Part shown: positions 33,541 to 47,296 of the stretch, piece by piece
Layout: each line of letters opens with the position of its first letter
Position numbering within the stretch: the first letter of the stretch is position 1
Assembly (NCBI RefSeq): GCF_000002425.4
Contig: NC_037270.1
Coordinates: 13,675,259-13,739,258 of the forward strand
Source: Physcomitrium patens
Lineage: Eukaryota > Streptophyta > Bryopsida > Funariales > Funariaceae
Direction: 5' to 3'
Length of the DNA: 64,000 bases
Made by a program: the position numbers and the translations under genes
The notes under the pieces: model-generated
What the model was told of the DNA's origin: nothing
The model's database searches: none
The model's input: the letters and a program-made list of their open reading frames with translations, nothing else

Positions 33541-34403
33541 AACTCATTTTTTTATATTTTTGACTTCATCGTAGTGTTAAAAAATACCCATTAGCTTGGG
33601 AACTTGATGTGGCCTTCAAATCTTACTCCTTTTCTTCATAATGGCTTCCGAAGTGGTAAAATTCATTTTTACCAAGATCTTAAACATTGTTCTAAAAATT
33701 CATAAAATTTTATGAATAAATTCTAAATAAATTTTGAAAAATCCAATAATGTTTCTATAACTCTAATATCTATGTAAGGCTATATTTTTCTACCTTTGTG
33801 ATTTTTGATAATAATAAATATTAATTTAAATCCAATATAAATCTTATTTTTTATATCAATAACTAAAATGACATGAGGTTCTTTCATATGCTTCTTCTAA
33901 TTATTAATATTTATAGTTTTTATGAATAGTACATATAGATAGAAGACCAATATAAATATTGGTCTTAATAAATAATCCTTAATACTCAACAATAAATAGA
34001 AATACTAAATCAACAAAGATAATTACTTCTAAGACTTACTAAGATTCCATCTCTACCATTAACATGCTAATTTTCTATTTCTCAAAGGATTTCTACACTA
34101 AACACTATATATTGTGATTTAAAGCATTTTAAATGCATATTTTTATCCTAAAATAATAAGTGAGTCAAATTGATGACTCACACATGGTAACCATTTGGAA
34201 CAACTTGTAAAGGAGAAGAGCCTAGAACTCACCTTCTAAACTGCTATTGAACATAAAGAGGATTTTTCTATGGAAGTTCTTAATAATTATTCAAGATAAG
34301 AATGAGTGACTTGCTACTAATCTGAAGGAACTAAAGTAGGTTTTGTTTTATAGAATTAATGAAGAATGATAAAAAAAAATTAAATCTAATTTAAGATTTA
34401 ACG

Positions 34404-34404
<1 letters not shown>

Positions 34405-34449
<45 letters not shown>
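34405..34449. repeat. AT dinucleotide microsatellite
   Basis: More than 20 AT units, uninterrupted. Confidence 0.9.
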
Positions 34450-34451
<2 letters not shown>

Positions 34452-34859
34452 AATCAAAGCTAAAAAAATAATTTTTTTAGATTCCTCTTTAATATGAGAA
34501 GATTATTGGGATAGCCTATTTTTTCAACCGAATTCGACCCGAGACACTCAGTTGAAAACCTCTCACTTGACTAATCCTTCTATATCCTTTGGATGTTTAG
34601 TAAGATACGTTCTCATAATTTTTAATAATTTAATTAATTAATTAATTAATTATTTTTTATATAAAAATCTTATTAAGTACTCATATCTTTCAGTTAAAAT
34701 ATCTCTAATTGTTTGGTGAAGGAACTAAATTGAGAGGAAGACAAGACAATTGAATATAACTATAACTTATCCCAAGATCGAATATTTTAACTCCTAAATT
34801 CTATCTAGTTTTGATAATTTTTCACTTAAAAAATTAAATAAGGGTGAATTTGAAGATGA

Positions 34860-35014
34860 ACCATTTGACTTTGTATATGATAAAAATCACACTCTATATT
34901 TTTTATATCTATTTTCAGATATTTTGGTTAGAAATTTTTTGCCGTTGAGTATTTGTAGCTAAACTGAATTCTTTGAAAACGCTTCTTTAATTAAATAGGG
35001 GCCTAACCATACGG
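34860..35014 (-). pseudogene. element D: integrase C-terminal domain (left part)
   Basis: The minus-strand reading has GPYLIKEAF and NGKKF followed by NRYKKY, the GPY/F-type C-terminal domain of Ty3 integrases, with one stop. It is cut at 35014 by the LTR of element Z and continues in the same frame at 55958 on the other side of the nested block. ACGG (35011-35014) is the duplicated target, matching 55958-55961. Confidence 0.8.
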
Positions 35015-36383
35015 TGTCATATTACGTGCTTTCCTGCTCGAGAATGCGTCGGGCGTCTGGCTGTAGAAGGTAGTATGGAGATTCACCAATAGTCAAGCAG
35101 TCTATCAGTTTTGACTCCTGGAATATAAACGACTGCAACAATGTACCGTAAATCTATACGGATGCTCTTCGACTACTTGTCGAAGTCCTTTTTGCCCCAG
35201 TCGGTAGGTCTCTAGATGTTACAGAGAATCCCGAACAACCCAAACTGTTAATCTTCAATACCGCTTTGTACTTACGATCTTGTATCCACTGATTGTCTTG
35301 TTAGATTAACCCAATAAATTTCATTCACTCCGCATACTCAATCCTATAGACGCCCTTTTAATCCTTCAATCACAGACGTAACTCAATTTCACAAAACAGT
35401 CAAGAGTATTCAAACCCACTTCATTAAAAATTCCGATTCACCATTACAATACTGACTTCAGCAGCGATTGCCTCAGCCTTCCGAAAACTCTAAGAAGAAG
35501 AAAAATCCAAATTCTCTGTCTTTCCTTCCCCGACCCGAAGCATGAAGCTCTTCTCTCTAATCCCCTTCATCTTCAAAAACCTCCAATGAAAACCGAACTA
35601 GTAACCTTGCAAAAGCTTGAAACTACCTCCCCCCCGATTCCTAGAGAAAAAAAAAAACCCCCCCTTCAAAACTATATCCCCCCTAACCTTATCCTCTGAA
35701 TTTCTTCAATCTTCCATCTTAGATCCGGAATTGGCTCCCACCGTCAAGCTTGGATCCGAAATTGGCTCCCACCGTCAAGCTTGGATCCGAAATTGGCTCT
35801 CACCGTCAGAGCTTTCTCCTCCATTTTTACCTTTAAGAAATCCATTTACCGAAAACAACGTTCCCTGAAATGGCACAGAGTACAGGACAGCCCGAAACAG
35901 AATCGAAACCCCGTAATCGGGACCACATTGAGTCGCCCTACCAATTCAGGTCCCATATTGGATAAGATGCCCGTAATAACTTGGATCGGGACCACATTGA
36001 GTCGCCCTACCAATTCAGGTCCCATATTGGATAAGATGCCCGTAATAACTTGGATGTTCCCGTAATTGGGTCTGCATTGGGTTGCTCGGCCAATTCAGGT
36101 TTCATATTGGGTAAGACGACCCAGATTGGATTCTCGAAATTGGATCCAATTGGCTCTTCGAACCCGTCGTGTGAATTGGTCCTTCTCTTCTTGCTGACTC
36201 CCGTTATTGGAATTGAATGGAGCATTTTAGTATGCCCCGAATGACTGTAATGGGGTGACTGAACCTGGCCACTCAGTATTTGTACAGAACTTGGTCGATG
36301 CTCCCAATATTCGAGGTAACTGAATATTAATAAAATTCTCCTTTCTTTTTATTTTCACTATATACTCGTGTTACAATACGACA
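35015..36383 (-). mobile_element. family-A LTR, subtype B (left LTR of element Z)
   Basis: 1369 bp. It shares subtype-B features with the LTR at 54689-55957 (AATGCGTCG, GTTTTGACTCCTGG, TCTAGAG before the A run, CGGCCAATTCAGGTTTC) that no other LTR here has. It also carries two private tandem duplications, one of about 30 bp (35733-35792) and one of about 69 bp (35920-36057), which explain its 100-bp excess over its partner. Flank: ACGG (35011-35014). Confidence 0.92.
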
Positions 36384-39348
36384 TCCACCCCCTCTGAACC
36401 TGTGCATCCTCCGGTATGCACTAATTTACCCAATTGCTGTTTGATTCAGAATATATCCCTTACGTCTTTGTCCAGTTCGTCTTCGTCACCTTCATTATCC
36501 AAATCACTTTCATCTTCTTGCTGCGGAATCTCTATACCTTTATTAAGGTCTTCCATATTCATCTTTGCGTGTCTTCGTTTAAATATTTTTACTCGCTTCC
36601 CTGAATTGATATTTTGAATTTTGTACCATCTAACTCTCGTAATGAGTAAGTCGCATTATCATGAACAGTCATTACCACATATGGTCCAAACCAACGTTTT
36701 GAAAATTTCCGCAAAGTACTATGTTGATTATCCAGACTTTTATCATAAACAAGTATCCAGTCACCTTTCTCGACTGCTTTTGGTCCCAATCGATGTTACT
36801 TATCGAATCATGCCTTGTTTTGTAACCTTGCTCTTTTTAACCTTCCCAATGCTATCTGGACATCTTCCGTTCTTTGCTCCAATTGTCGAATCCTAATAGC
36901 CAGAAGTTCTTCTCTTGTCAATCCATCTTCCCATGGTAGCATATTCCAAGTAAGTACCCTTTCTTCGATCGGCATAATTGGTTTTTGACCTGTCATAAGT
37001 TCTACTGGCATATATCCTGTCACCGAACTATGTGTTGTTCGATCAGCCCATAATGCAAATGACAATAGCGGTGGCCACTCTTTAACTTTCCCATTACAAG
37101 CTTTAACCAATGCTTTCACAATCGGCGGGTGACCGCGTTCGATTTTTGTATTCCCTTCCGGATTATAAGCAGTAGTCAGTGATAGTTTAACTCCACATTT
37201 TTCAAAGAACTTACGAGCTTCTTGTGCATTTAATTCTCCACGATCTGCAGTGATTTTTCCTACATACCCGTAACGGCAAATGACATCTTCAAGCAAAAAC
37301 CTACAAATCCCCTCTGTAGATTTTGTCCTCAATGCTCTTTCTTCTACTTGATTTGATAAATCTTCACGAGCTAAAACCAAATATCTCATCTGCCATAACC
37401 CAACCGGCATAATAACCAAATCAACAACCCATTTAAAATGAATAGCCAGAGGATACATAGGATGAAGACTATCTTGATGTCGGATATTAGAATATGATTG
37501 ACAGATTTCACATGACTCTACAAATGAGAGCACATCTCGATACATATTTTTCCACCAATATCGTTCCTTGAGTTTAGCAAAAGTAGCCCAGATTCCTCTA
37601 TGCCCTGCCCATAAACTATCATGAAACTCCTTTAATAATTTTAGTCTTTCTTCCTTTTTGCCTATCACTCGTTGTGGCATCCCAATTCCTTTCTTCGGTC
37701 TCTTCCATAAGAATCCATCTCGAAGTAAAAATCCATGTGCTTTTTTTCTTATTTGTTTGAATTTTTCTATAGACCGATTCTCTTGCTTAGTTAAGGTATT
37801 CAAATAATGACCAATATCCAATAATTCTCCTTCATAAGATTCTTCAAGAAATAGCTTGTCTTCTTTGTTGAGATTTGATATTGAATAGAATTTTAATCCG
37901 ACATCATCAATATCTTCAACCATTTCGTCCTCCCTCTCGTATCTTGCTCAAGATAGCATGTCTGCTACTAAATTGTCCTTTCCAGTGATATGCTTAAATT
38001 CTGGATTTAGTGACTTAATATAAGCAATCCATCTCAACATTGCAATATCTGGCATTGAACAATTAATAATCATTCCAAGCAATGGGAAGCAATCTGTTTC
38101 AATTACTACTACTGCCCCAATCAAATAGTCCTTTTCAGCTTTCATAGTCGAAACGACTCCCCAAAGTTCTCTTTTGACTTGCGAATATGCACGCTGACAA
38201 ATAATTAAAACTTTAGCCCCAAATTGAACTGCAAATCTACTCCCATTTGAATCATCTTGACCCACAACCCATCCAATGGCAATTGGACTAGCGTCCACAG
38301 TAAGAATCACTAGTCTATTGCACTTATAATCAACCTTCCTCAATATTGGAGGTGACATCAATAATTTTTTCAATCTTTGCATTGCCTGAATATGCCTTTC
38401 TTTCCATTTGAATCGGTAACCCTTGTGTAACAGTTCATATAATGGATCCGCTATGTGAGCAAAATGAAGGATCCAGATTCGATAAAATACACATACACCC
38501 AAAAACCTGCGAACCTCTGTTAAAGAATCACAATCCTCTTTCATCCTTCCAATTGCATCAACTTTAATCGGATCTGGTTTTCTTCTGTAAGATCCACATA
38601 AATGTCCAACAATTACAACCTCTCGTACTCCAAATACGGACTTCATATCCGATAATGTAAGATGAACTTCTCCAAGCCGAGTTAAAATCTTTTCACAATC
38701 TTGTATATGATCAACAACATATCTGCGACACCCCCTCGTATCTAAAGTTTCATCCTTGTCTCCTTCTCTGCACCCTTTTACAGGAACATCATCCAGAAAA
38801 GGCATAGTCTTTTCCGGAATAAAATCTCTCAATACCTTATTCATCCCATTCATCATATGCGCAACTGAGTTGGTCGCGCCTTGAGGAAGAGTGCACATTC
38901 TAACCAATCCAAGCGGTGTCCTCATCGTTGTCATATCTCTACTTCCTTCGGCAAGTTGAAATTGATCATAACCTGAATACAAATCACCCATTGAATAGAT
39001 CGCCCTTCCAGCAAACGCCTCAGCAAATTCATCCACAATAGGTCCAATTCCTGCATTCCTGACAGTTACAGCATTCACCGGCTGCATATCTTGAATAAAC
39101 CGCAGTGACCCATTCTTCTTAGGTACCGTAAACCATCGACTAGAATGCGGCGCAAATGAAGGTTCTAATATTTTCATCTTTATCTTTTCTTTCAATAGTT
39201 CCACCAATTTAGGTAAATGTGCCCTCGGTACTGGAATCGGTCTTAGATTCCAAGGTACATGCGGTACAGTGAAGATAACCATAGGTGTTATAATATTTGG
39301 ATCCACACACCCAATTTCATGAGATTCGAAGGCAAACGATCTACCTTA
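36384..39348 (-). pseudogene. unit 2 pol, several breaks
   Basis: Minus-strand pol in pieces: 39306-37948 (RT with FLDDVPVKG, RNase H), 37923-36808 (integrase zinc finger and core, ADRGE, NPEGNTKIERG), 36789-36589 (C-terminal domain). A TGA at 37948-37950 replaces an Arg codon, and frameshifts follow near 36800 and 36605. It has many private substitutions against units 1 and 3, as expected if this left part comes from element Z. The catalytic glutamate is still present (KIERG). Confidence 0.85.
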
Positions 39349-39919
39349 TTTAGCCAACATCTTTTTGAAGCAAGTAATTTCCTTCGGCAATAAAGAACCA
39401 TCAGAATCAATCTTCAATTCTTCAAAAGTCTCTTCAGTAAACTGATGTCCAATACTCATTGGATCTCTTAAACTTGCTTCTTTTGATGCTTCTCCCATTT
39501 GTTCTTTAGAATCCTCTGGTAATGGTCCGGCAACAGGCTTTAGCTTCTTATCTGCCGTTTTATATCTCATCTCTACTGTGACTTCTGGTGCTTGAAAAGA
39601 TTCAAGCATGGTATAAACCTCTCTCGAATGAATCTCAACAATCTTATCATTATCTCCTAACCCAATAGATGTAATCAATTCCAATGAATCTTCCAGCCCA
39701 TTTTCTTCATAAACATCAAAATCCTCTCATCATCTTGTAATGTACCTATCTTGCGTAACTGTCCTTGAATATCATATAATCTTTTTCTTTCTTTTCTTTT
39801 AAAATCTTCAACTTTCTTATACATAATATTTCCATTCTCCAATATACCAATAAAACTCGCATCAAAGGCACCTTCATCTCGCGAGAGTACTTCCTCTTTT
39901 GTACCTCCATAATCTCGCT
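39346..39919 (-). pseudogene. unit 2 pol N-terminal linker, frameshifted
   Basis: Same segment as 21498-22071 in unit 1, with the same TAA (39346-39348) and the same 1-nt deletion near 39715. Unit 3 has neither. Sharing of both lesions shows that this part of units 1 and 2 is closely related. Confidence 0.7.
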
Positions 39920-42292
39920 TTACAGTGGTACCTCCCCAAAATCCTTAAATCCTTCAACAATCTTTGGCAATGGTTTCTCCCTCAACCTATCTCGATTCCG
40001 TTCATGGTTAGGAGGTACTGTTAGAAATTGTACAGCTTTCCTCCCATCTTCGCTACGTACCCTTGCATAAGCAGAACCATCATCAAGTACCTTTGTTTCC
40101 ATCCGTGTTGCCGTGATATAAGGTTGTCCTAAAATCAACGGATAAGACGTTGTATCTTGAACGAAGAAATGTTGCGCCGTAGCAACATCCCCAATCCGAA
40201 TTTTGACATCTGGACAAGCTCCATATAATTCGCCTCGTGTGTTATTAGCTGCTCGTATTGCCCATCCATGTTCCATATCAATTGGCCATTTTTGCTTCTT
40301 ATAAAGATCTTTAGACATGAGATTTATTTCAGAACCATGGTCCACCAAGGCAACTATTGGTTCTTCTATATCTCCTACCTTCACCAATACCTCAGTAGTT
40401 GCCCTTGCCCAATGCTTTCGAGTATAATGGCTCAAAGTTTCCATTTCCTTGTCACTAGAATCATCGAAACGTACTCGCTGATTATACCCATTCTTTTCAT
40501 TTGTTGGTTGCTTTTAACCAATATCAACCTCTTCTTCATCTCTACATATTCTTGCATCAATAGCATGACTCATTCCAGTTTCGCTCATTAATTGCCTCTT
40601 TCGCTTAATGCTGTCAATGATAACATCATGAAACTCCTTCTTTGCAATTTCCAAGACTTCTTTCAATGTGAATTCCACCTTAGCATTTAATATACGTTCT
40701 TCCAACACCCCTTTCAAATTTGTTGCTGCTTCAATGTCAGAAAGTAGCTTATAAGCAATTGATTTGCCCTTATCTTTTGTCTCCGTTGTTTTTTCTCCCA
40801 ATGATGCTGAGGTATCCTTTAGAGGCAATTCTTGTGAAGCTGCCTCCCGAGCCTTGTCTCCTCGAGTTTGCCTCTTAAAAGAATTTCCTTCTCTAGTATC
40901 ATCAAAATTTCCTCGTCTTTTTTCTTCCATCAAAGCTTCATGTTGGCTCTTAGCAATATATGCATGAACTGAAAGAGACTCAACAGGATCCTCCCAACCT
41001 GTTCTTCCTCGTATTGTCGCTGCAGTTTTCAATAACGCTTCTCGAGGTAATTTCCCTTCTTGCATTGTAGAAACGGCAGAAGCCCAAAACTCACTAGTTT
41101 TCGTACTTCTACCAATTGCATCATCTATTCTAGTACCATAACTTGCACTTTCTCGTACTACTGTTTTATGCTCTTTTAAGTAATCTTGAACCAATGCTCT
41201 CATTCCTCCTTTGCCAAAATTGGTTTGAAGAAGATCCTCCCTATCTTTCAATGCTATCTTCTCATCTTTCCAGCAAATAATTCCCTGCCGTATCATATTA
41301 TTAAATTCATTGCAATCTTTTCTAGTGTGTGAAGCATCATCACACCAAATGCATCTTTGTACATATCCTTGTTTTGAAACATTCTTCGAATTGTTTATAG
41401 AAGTATTCTCTTCAAGTCTTGCCAATTTGATTTGAAGATCTCGCATTCCTCGTATAATTTCTTCCATACCCATATCTGCTTTCTTTGACAAAGATGTCGA
41501 AGGTTGAACTGTAGGCATTGTCGGTGGTGTTGTACGTACTGGAGCTTTGGGTGCTTGTACTGTTTTCGGAATATTGCTCCTATCCTTCCTCCTTTCTTTT
41601 TTTGTAAGCAACCCCACCGCATCTTCAACGTTCTTCCATTTTGTTGTCAATCCTTCATCTTCTTCTTTGTCTTCAAGAACGGGTTCTAATTTCTCTTGCA
41701 ATTCTCCATCAGCAGCTTGAAGAAATAGATCAACTTTGTTCGGCTCCAATGACAATTTTTCTACCTTCGATAATTGAGAGTACTGCCTCTCAAATTCCCT
41801 TAGTAGCTTTGTTGCTTGCAAATTCTTATTGGGCCGTTCAATCCATCCCAGAAACAGCTTCTTAGTAACGCGATCAGCATCTTCCAAGAAATATTCGTCT
41901 TTCAATGCATGTAAAAAATCCTCCCATGAATTCCCACAACGATCCATAATCGATGTAATGTGGTCCCTTATCTCCGGTATCATGGCAAGTCCAAATAGTA
42001 CAACCATTTTCTTCTCAGAAACCCGATTTAATTCCATTTCACGAACATAACATCTTAAATACCTTGAAATATTCCTCCCATCAAATTGATCAATTTTATT
42101 GACCACTGCTTGCAATGCTTTGGTTGCCAAAGCTTCCTTTCGATTATTACTTTGCTGTTGCTGCATTGACAATGAGAAGGCTTGAAACAAACTAGCAATA
42201 GACGGATCCATGTGCATACCTTGTCCTTTAGAAGACTCCCCACCAGAAACTCCTCCCAAAAATCCTTCAAAATTTTTATTTTCGTTTTCCAT
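39920..42292 (-). pseudogene. unit 2 gag-protease, one internal stop
   Basis: The gag frame opens at 42292 (MENENKNFEGF) and is intact for 592 residues to a TAA at 40514-40516, then continues as protease (40444-39920). It carries the CCHC knuckle and the protease motif D-H-G (40334-40342). The TAA is shared with unit 3 (52838-52840) but not with unit 1. This is the only copy with an intact gag N-terminus. Confidence 0.85.
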
Positions 42293-42363
42293 AAAAATAA
42301 AGATAAAATCAACCGAAATCCAATACCTTCTACCTCAAGCTTTCACGTCGTGTTCACCACTTA

Positions 42364-43771
42364 TGTCGTATTACGTGCTTTCCTGCTCGAGAACGAACCG
42401 GGCGTCTGGTTGTAGAAGGTAGTATGGAGATTCGCCGATAGTCAAGCAGTCTATCAGTTTTTGATTGCTGGAATATAAACGACTGCAACAATGTACCGTA
42501 AATCTATACGGGTGCTCTTCGACTGCTTGTCGAAGTCCTTTTTGTCCCAACCGGTAGGTCTCTAGACGTTACAGAGAACCCCGTACAACCCAAACTGTTA
42601 ATCTTCAATACTGCTTTGTACTTACGATCTTGTATCCACTGACTGTCCTGTTAGATTAACCCAATAAATTTCATTCACTCCGCATACTCAATCCTATAGA
42701 CACCCCTTTAATCCTTCAATCACAGACGTAACTCGATTTCATAAAACAGTCAAGAGTATTCAAACCCACTTCATTTAAAAATCCCGATTCACCATTACAA
42801 CACTGACTTCAGCAGCGATTGCCTCAGTCGTCCCCAAAACTCTACGAAGAAGAAAAATCCAAATTCTATGTCTTTCCTTCCCCGACCCGAAGCATGAAGC
42901 TCCTCTCTCTAATTCCCTTGATCTTCCAAAAACCTCCAATGAAAACCGAACTAGTAACCTTGCAAAAGCTTGAAAAAACTCGCTCCCCCCGATTCCTCTC
43001 TTTAAAAAAAAAAAAAACCACACCCCTCCAAAACTATATCCCCCCTAACCTTATCCTCTGAATTTCTTCAATCTTCCGTCTTAGATCCGGAATTGGCTCC
43101 CACCTCAAGCTTGGATCCGAAATTGGCTCTCGCCGCCAAGCTTTCTCCTCCGTTTTTACCTTTAAGAAATCCATTTACCGAACACAACGTTCCCTGAGAC
43201 GGCACAGAGAACAGGACAGCCTGAAACAGAATCGAACCCCGTAATCGGGACCATATTGAGTCGCCCGACCAATTCAGGTCCTATATTGGTAAAGATGCCC
43301 GTAGTAATCTGGATGTTCCCGTAATTGGGTCAAATTGGTCCTCGCATCAGATTGGCTAAGACCCGTAGTAAGACCTGGATTTCCCGTAACTGGGTCAAAT
43401 TGGTCCTCGCGTCAGATTGGCTAAGACCCGTAGTAAGACCTGGATTTTCCGTAACTAGACTGCATTGGGTTGCTCCACCAATACAGGTCTCATATTGGGT
43501 AAGAGGACCCGGATTGGATTATCGAAATTGGATCCAATTGGCTCCTCGAACCCGTCGTGTGAATTGGTCCTTTTCTTCCTGCTGACTCCCGTTATTGGAA
43601 TCGAACGGGGCATTTCAGTATGCCCCGGCTGACTGTAACGAAGTCACTGAACCTGACCTCTCAGTATTTGTACTGGAGTTGGTCGATGCTCCCAATATTC
43701 GAGGTAACTGAATATTAATAAAATTCCCCTTTCTTTTTATTTTCACTGTATACTCGTGTTACAATACGACA
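42364..43771 (-). mobile_element. family-A LTR (right LTR of element X)
   Basis: 1408 bp, same length as the LTR at 17127. The two share GAACACAACG (43180-43189 here), CTATCAG, CAATCACAGA, CTTCCAAAAACC, GTAGTAATCTGG and the order CGCATCAG/CGCGTCAG in the internal duplication. Followed by CCGT (43772-43775). Confidence 0.92.
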
Positions 43772-46700
43772 CCGTTCCAACAGAACAACCAGAATCATTT
43801 TCTAACCCTACATGGAACAAGCCTAGTAGGTATATATTGGTGGAGACACCCAATATGCCTGATGGGGGTGCAAAAAGACTACTTCATTATTTTTGTCGTA
43901 GACAGATTGATCATTATGCCAATAAATATTTCAATTCCAGAGCTAATGATGATTATGCACCAGTTTGTAGAAATTGCAAGCAGTCGGGGCATACTTATCA
44001 GCAATGTAATGCTCCATTCAATTTCAATAATCAGGATCAGCTGATCCAAAATGAAGGAAAAATGGAGAAATTAAATCAAGGTACTCAAGATTCTCCGATA
44101 GTTCGGGTGGAATGTGTCCAAGCCATTCTTACCAAAAGTCAACAAAAGAGGAAAGGACCAATTCAGTACTTGGGTGAGTCTGATGCAAAGGACCAATTTG
44201 ACCCAATTACGGTCCAATCCAGTCCAAGTTCTGTTACATGCCTCTTACCCAGTATGAGACCTGAATTGATTAGGCAATCTAAGGAGGTCCCGATTATGGA
44301 GTTTCGGTTCCATTTCAAGCTGTTTCATTTTCTACACAGTTTCAAGAAACGTCCTTTTCGTTGAAAAATCCTCTCATAGGCATGAATTCCAAGGAAGCTC
44401 CGTCTTCTCCTCCAATTTCGAGTCCAGGGTGAAAAAATACCTTACCTCACGGAGTTAAATTCCAACCAATGAAAAGAAAGAAGGTATTGGGCATTATCCT
44501 AAATATGGAATCCTATGACATATTGAAGGATCTGGATGCTATTCGACCTTCTATTTCTATGAAGCAACTTCTAGCAATCGCACTAGAGTGTCGTTCTATA
44601 TTGAATTCATTGCTAACATAGCATCGGTAACGTAATAAAGAAGTATGTGAAGTCAGTTTGAACCCTGACCTAGGTGCATCAACCATCAATGTTTCGATTG
44701 ACGGTGTCATGATCTCTGGTGTTTAGGTAGATGGTGGTTCCAATGTCAATTTAATGAACGCTGATACAATGGATACTTTAGATTTGGAACACTTAGTACC
44801 TACAACATTGGTATTACGGATGACAAATCATAGCCGGGTTAAACCAATGGATATTTTACGGAGTGTTCAAAATATAATTACTGGTATTGCACATGTAATT
44901 GACTATATCATCTTTTGGCTACAACATTCAACTTTATTATATCCAATTTTATTGGGACAATCCTAGCTTTATCAAGCGAAGGTCAAGAATGATTGGGATC
45001 AGGGTACTTTGACAATTGGTAAGAACTGCAACAAAATGGTATTACAAATGTACCCAGTACGCTATCACAGGGAGTCTCAATTGCCAACATCTGAATTGAT
45101 ATCGAACGATGAGCTTAGCTCCAATGATGATGCAGTCGCACCAATTACGCAGGCACCCGTAGAGGCAGTACAACACCATGGAGTGATGTATCAATGTGGA
45201 GGTTCGGAAGAGTACTTGATATATCTGACGGATTCGGAAAGCTCTAATTATATTAGTATTGATTGAATGACCAAGTATGATGTGCACCATGTTAGTGCCC
45301 TAGACACAGGATTCATTACTTTGCACATGTCGAGCTTATTAACTGATTTTCAATCAGCGCAGGGGTTGAAATAGAACATTGCCGTTGCACCTTTATGTCA
45401 AACTATTAACTTGGCGACCACATCAGAGCCTCGGACAATTAAGGTCTACAAAGGTATTAAGGACCAAGAGTTGACCTGTTGGACAAAATTTTTCTTGCAT
45501 CATAAGTTTACTTTTGCTTGTTCTTATGATGATCTAAAAGGTATCCCCATTGAAGTTTATCAGTATCGTATCATTTTAGAGAAGAATGCTAAACTTGTAC
45601 GGCAAAGTCAACATTGCCTTAATCCTAAATATTTTCTTATGATAAAAGAGGAATTGAACAAGTTTCTTGTGGTTGATTTTATTTATCCAATACCGAATAG
45701 TGAGTAGGTTTCTCCAATCGTGATGGTGCCGAAAAAGAATGGAAAAATCCATATTTGTTAAGTTTTCTAAAAACTTAATGCGGATATCAAGAAAGATTAC
45801 TTTTTGTTGCCTTTCACAGATAGTATATTGGACACCGTAGCTGGTCACAAATATTATTCGTTCCTCGATGGATTTTCTAGATATAATTAAGTTCAAATTG
45901 CAACAGAAGACCAGCTTAAGACAATGTTTACTATGGATTGGAGCACATTTGCTTATCGCATGATACTTTTTAGATTATGCAATGCCCCAGTCATATTTCA
46001 AAAAGTGGTGACTCAGGCCTTTCAAGACTATGTTTGGCTATTTATGGATATCTTTTTAGATGACTTTTGTGTATTTAATACAAAACAAGATCATCTTAAT
46101 TGTCTGGGCAAATGTTTGACTCGGTGCATTAAGTTTGGAATATCGTTGAACTTAGAGAAGTGTCAATTTGGTATTCTCCTTGATAAATTATTGGGACATA
46201 TCATCTCTAGCCATGGTATTGCTAGGAATCTTGACAAAGTATAGCATATAATGAACTTGCCTAGATCAGAGATGATCTCCAATGTTCATGGGTTTGTTGG
46301 CCATGTCAATTATTATCGAAGATTCATTCTTTCGTTTGTAGTTATTTGTGAATCTTTAACGAACTTACTGAAAAAACCTCCGTTAGATGGGACTAGTCCC
46401 ATTTGGACCATGGAGTATACCATGGCCTTTGAAGCGTTGAAGTCAAAATTGGTCTTTGTCCTAATATTGGTGGTTCCTCGTTGGACGAAGCCCTTTCATG
46501 TATACGTTGATGTATCCAATGTGGCTATTGGATCGGTGCTAAGTCAAAAAGATGATAAGGATTTGAATCATTCTATCTATTATGCCAGTCAGTAATTGGT
46601 GGCTACTGAACGTAATTATACTACTATTGAACGAGAAGCGTTGGATATGATATACTCGGTTCAAAAATTTTGGCACTATTTACTTAGGTATTCGTTTATT

Positions 46701-47296
46701 TTTTATGTGGATCATGATGCCCTCAAATACATGATTAATAAGCTTCAATTGAGTGGATGTATTGTCCGATGGGTCTTATTCTTACAAGAATTTAATTTTA
46801 CGATTGTCGTATGAGTTAGGAAGAAACATGCCAATGCTGATCATTTATTCCGATTGTCTAATATTTTTGGCAACAAGCCTGTTCCGGATGCTCTTTCCGA
46901 TGCCAAATTATTTGTGGTGGATGTAATTTCTTTCGAGTATAGTAAAATCATTCAGTTTCTGACCTTCCACATCTTTCCGCCAACTTTCACCGAGAAGCTT
47001 AAGAAGCGACTCATTCTAAAGAGAGCTCCGTACATGATGATTCGCAATGCTTTGTATAAACAAGGCAAAGATGGTATTTTACGACGCTGTATCTTTCCAA
47101 GTGAAGTACAATCGATCCTAGAAGGTTGCCATTTGGATAGTTGTGGTGATCATTTTGCGAAAGATAGTACTGCTCACAAGGCTTTAATGGCAGGATATTG
47201 GTGGTCTACAATGTTTTTTGATGCACACCAATTTATTCATCATTGTGATCCTCTGTGAATTAATTGGTCGACTCACAAGCACTTCCGCCATGCCGT
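43772..47296 (+). pseudogene. element C: gag end, protease, RT, RNase H, integrase zinc finger
   Basis: The displaced middle of element C. A gag frame (to 44364) has a second CCHC knuckle (CRNCKQSGHTYQQC). A protease-like motif VDGGSNVNLM follows at about 44728. RT (45411-46244) has FLDDFCVF. RNase H (46251-46814) has YVDVSNVAIGSVL, TIEREALDMIYSV and VDHDALKYM. The integrase zinc-finger region (46854-47258) has GDHF and HHCDP. Stops separate the frames and one (46596) splits RNase H. Both ends are family-A insertion sites: the left continues from 17126 and the right continues at 25930. Together with those pieces it makes one nearly complete Ty3 element. Confidence 0.88.

Larger units (their letters stand above)
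33001..34859. other. AT-rich DNA between elements G and D
   Basis: No gene. It contains a tRNA-like/SINE-like patch (33335-33540), an AT microsatellite (34405-34449) and a TTAA run (34622-34652). The last few hundred bases probably belong to the 3' end of element D, whose integrase C-terminus begins at 34860. Confidence 0.45.
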
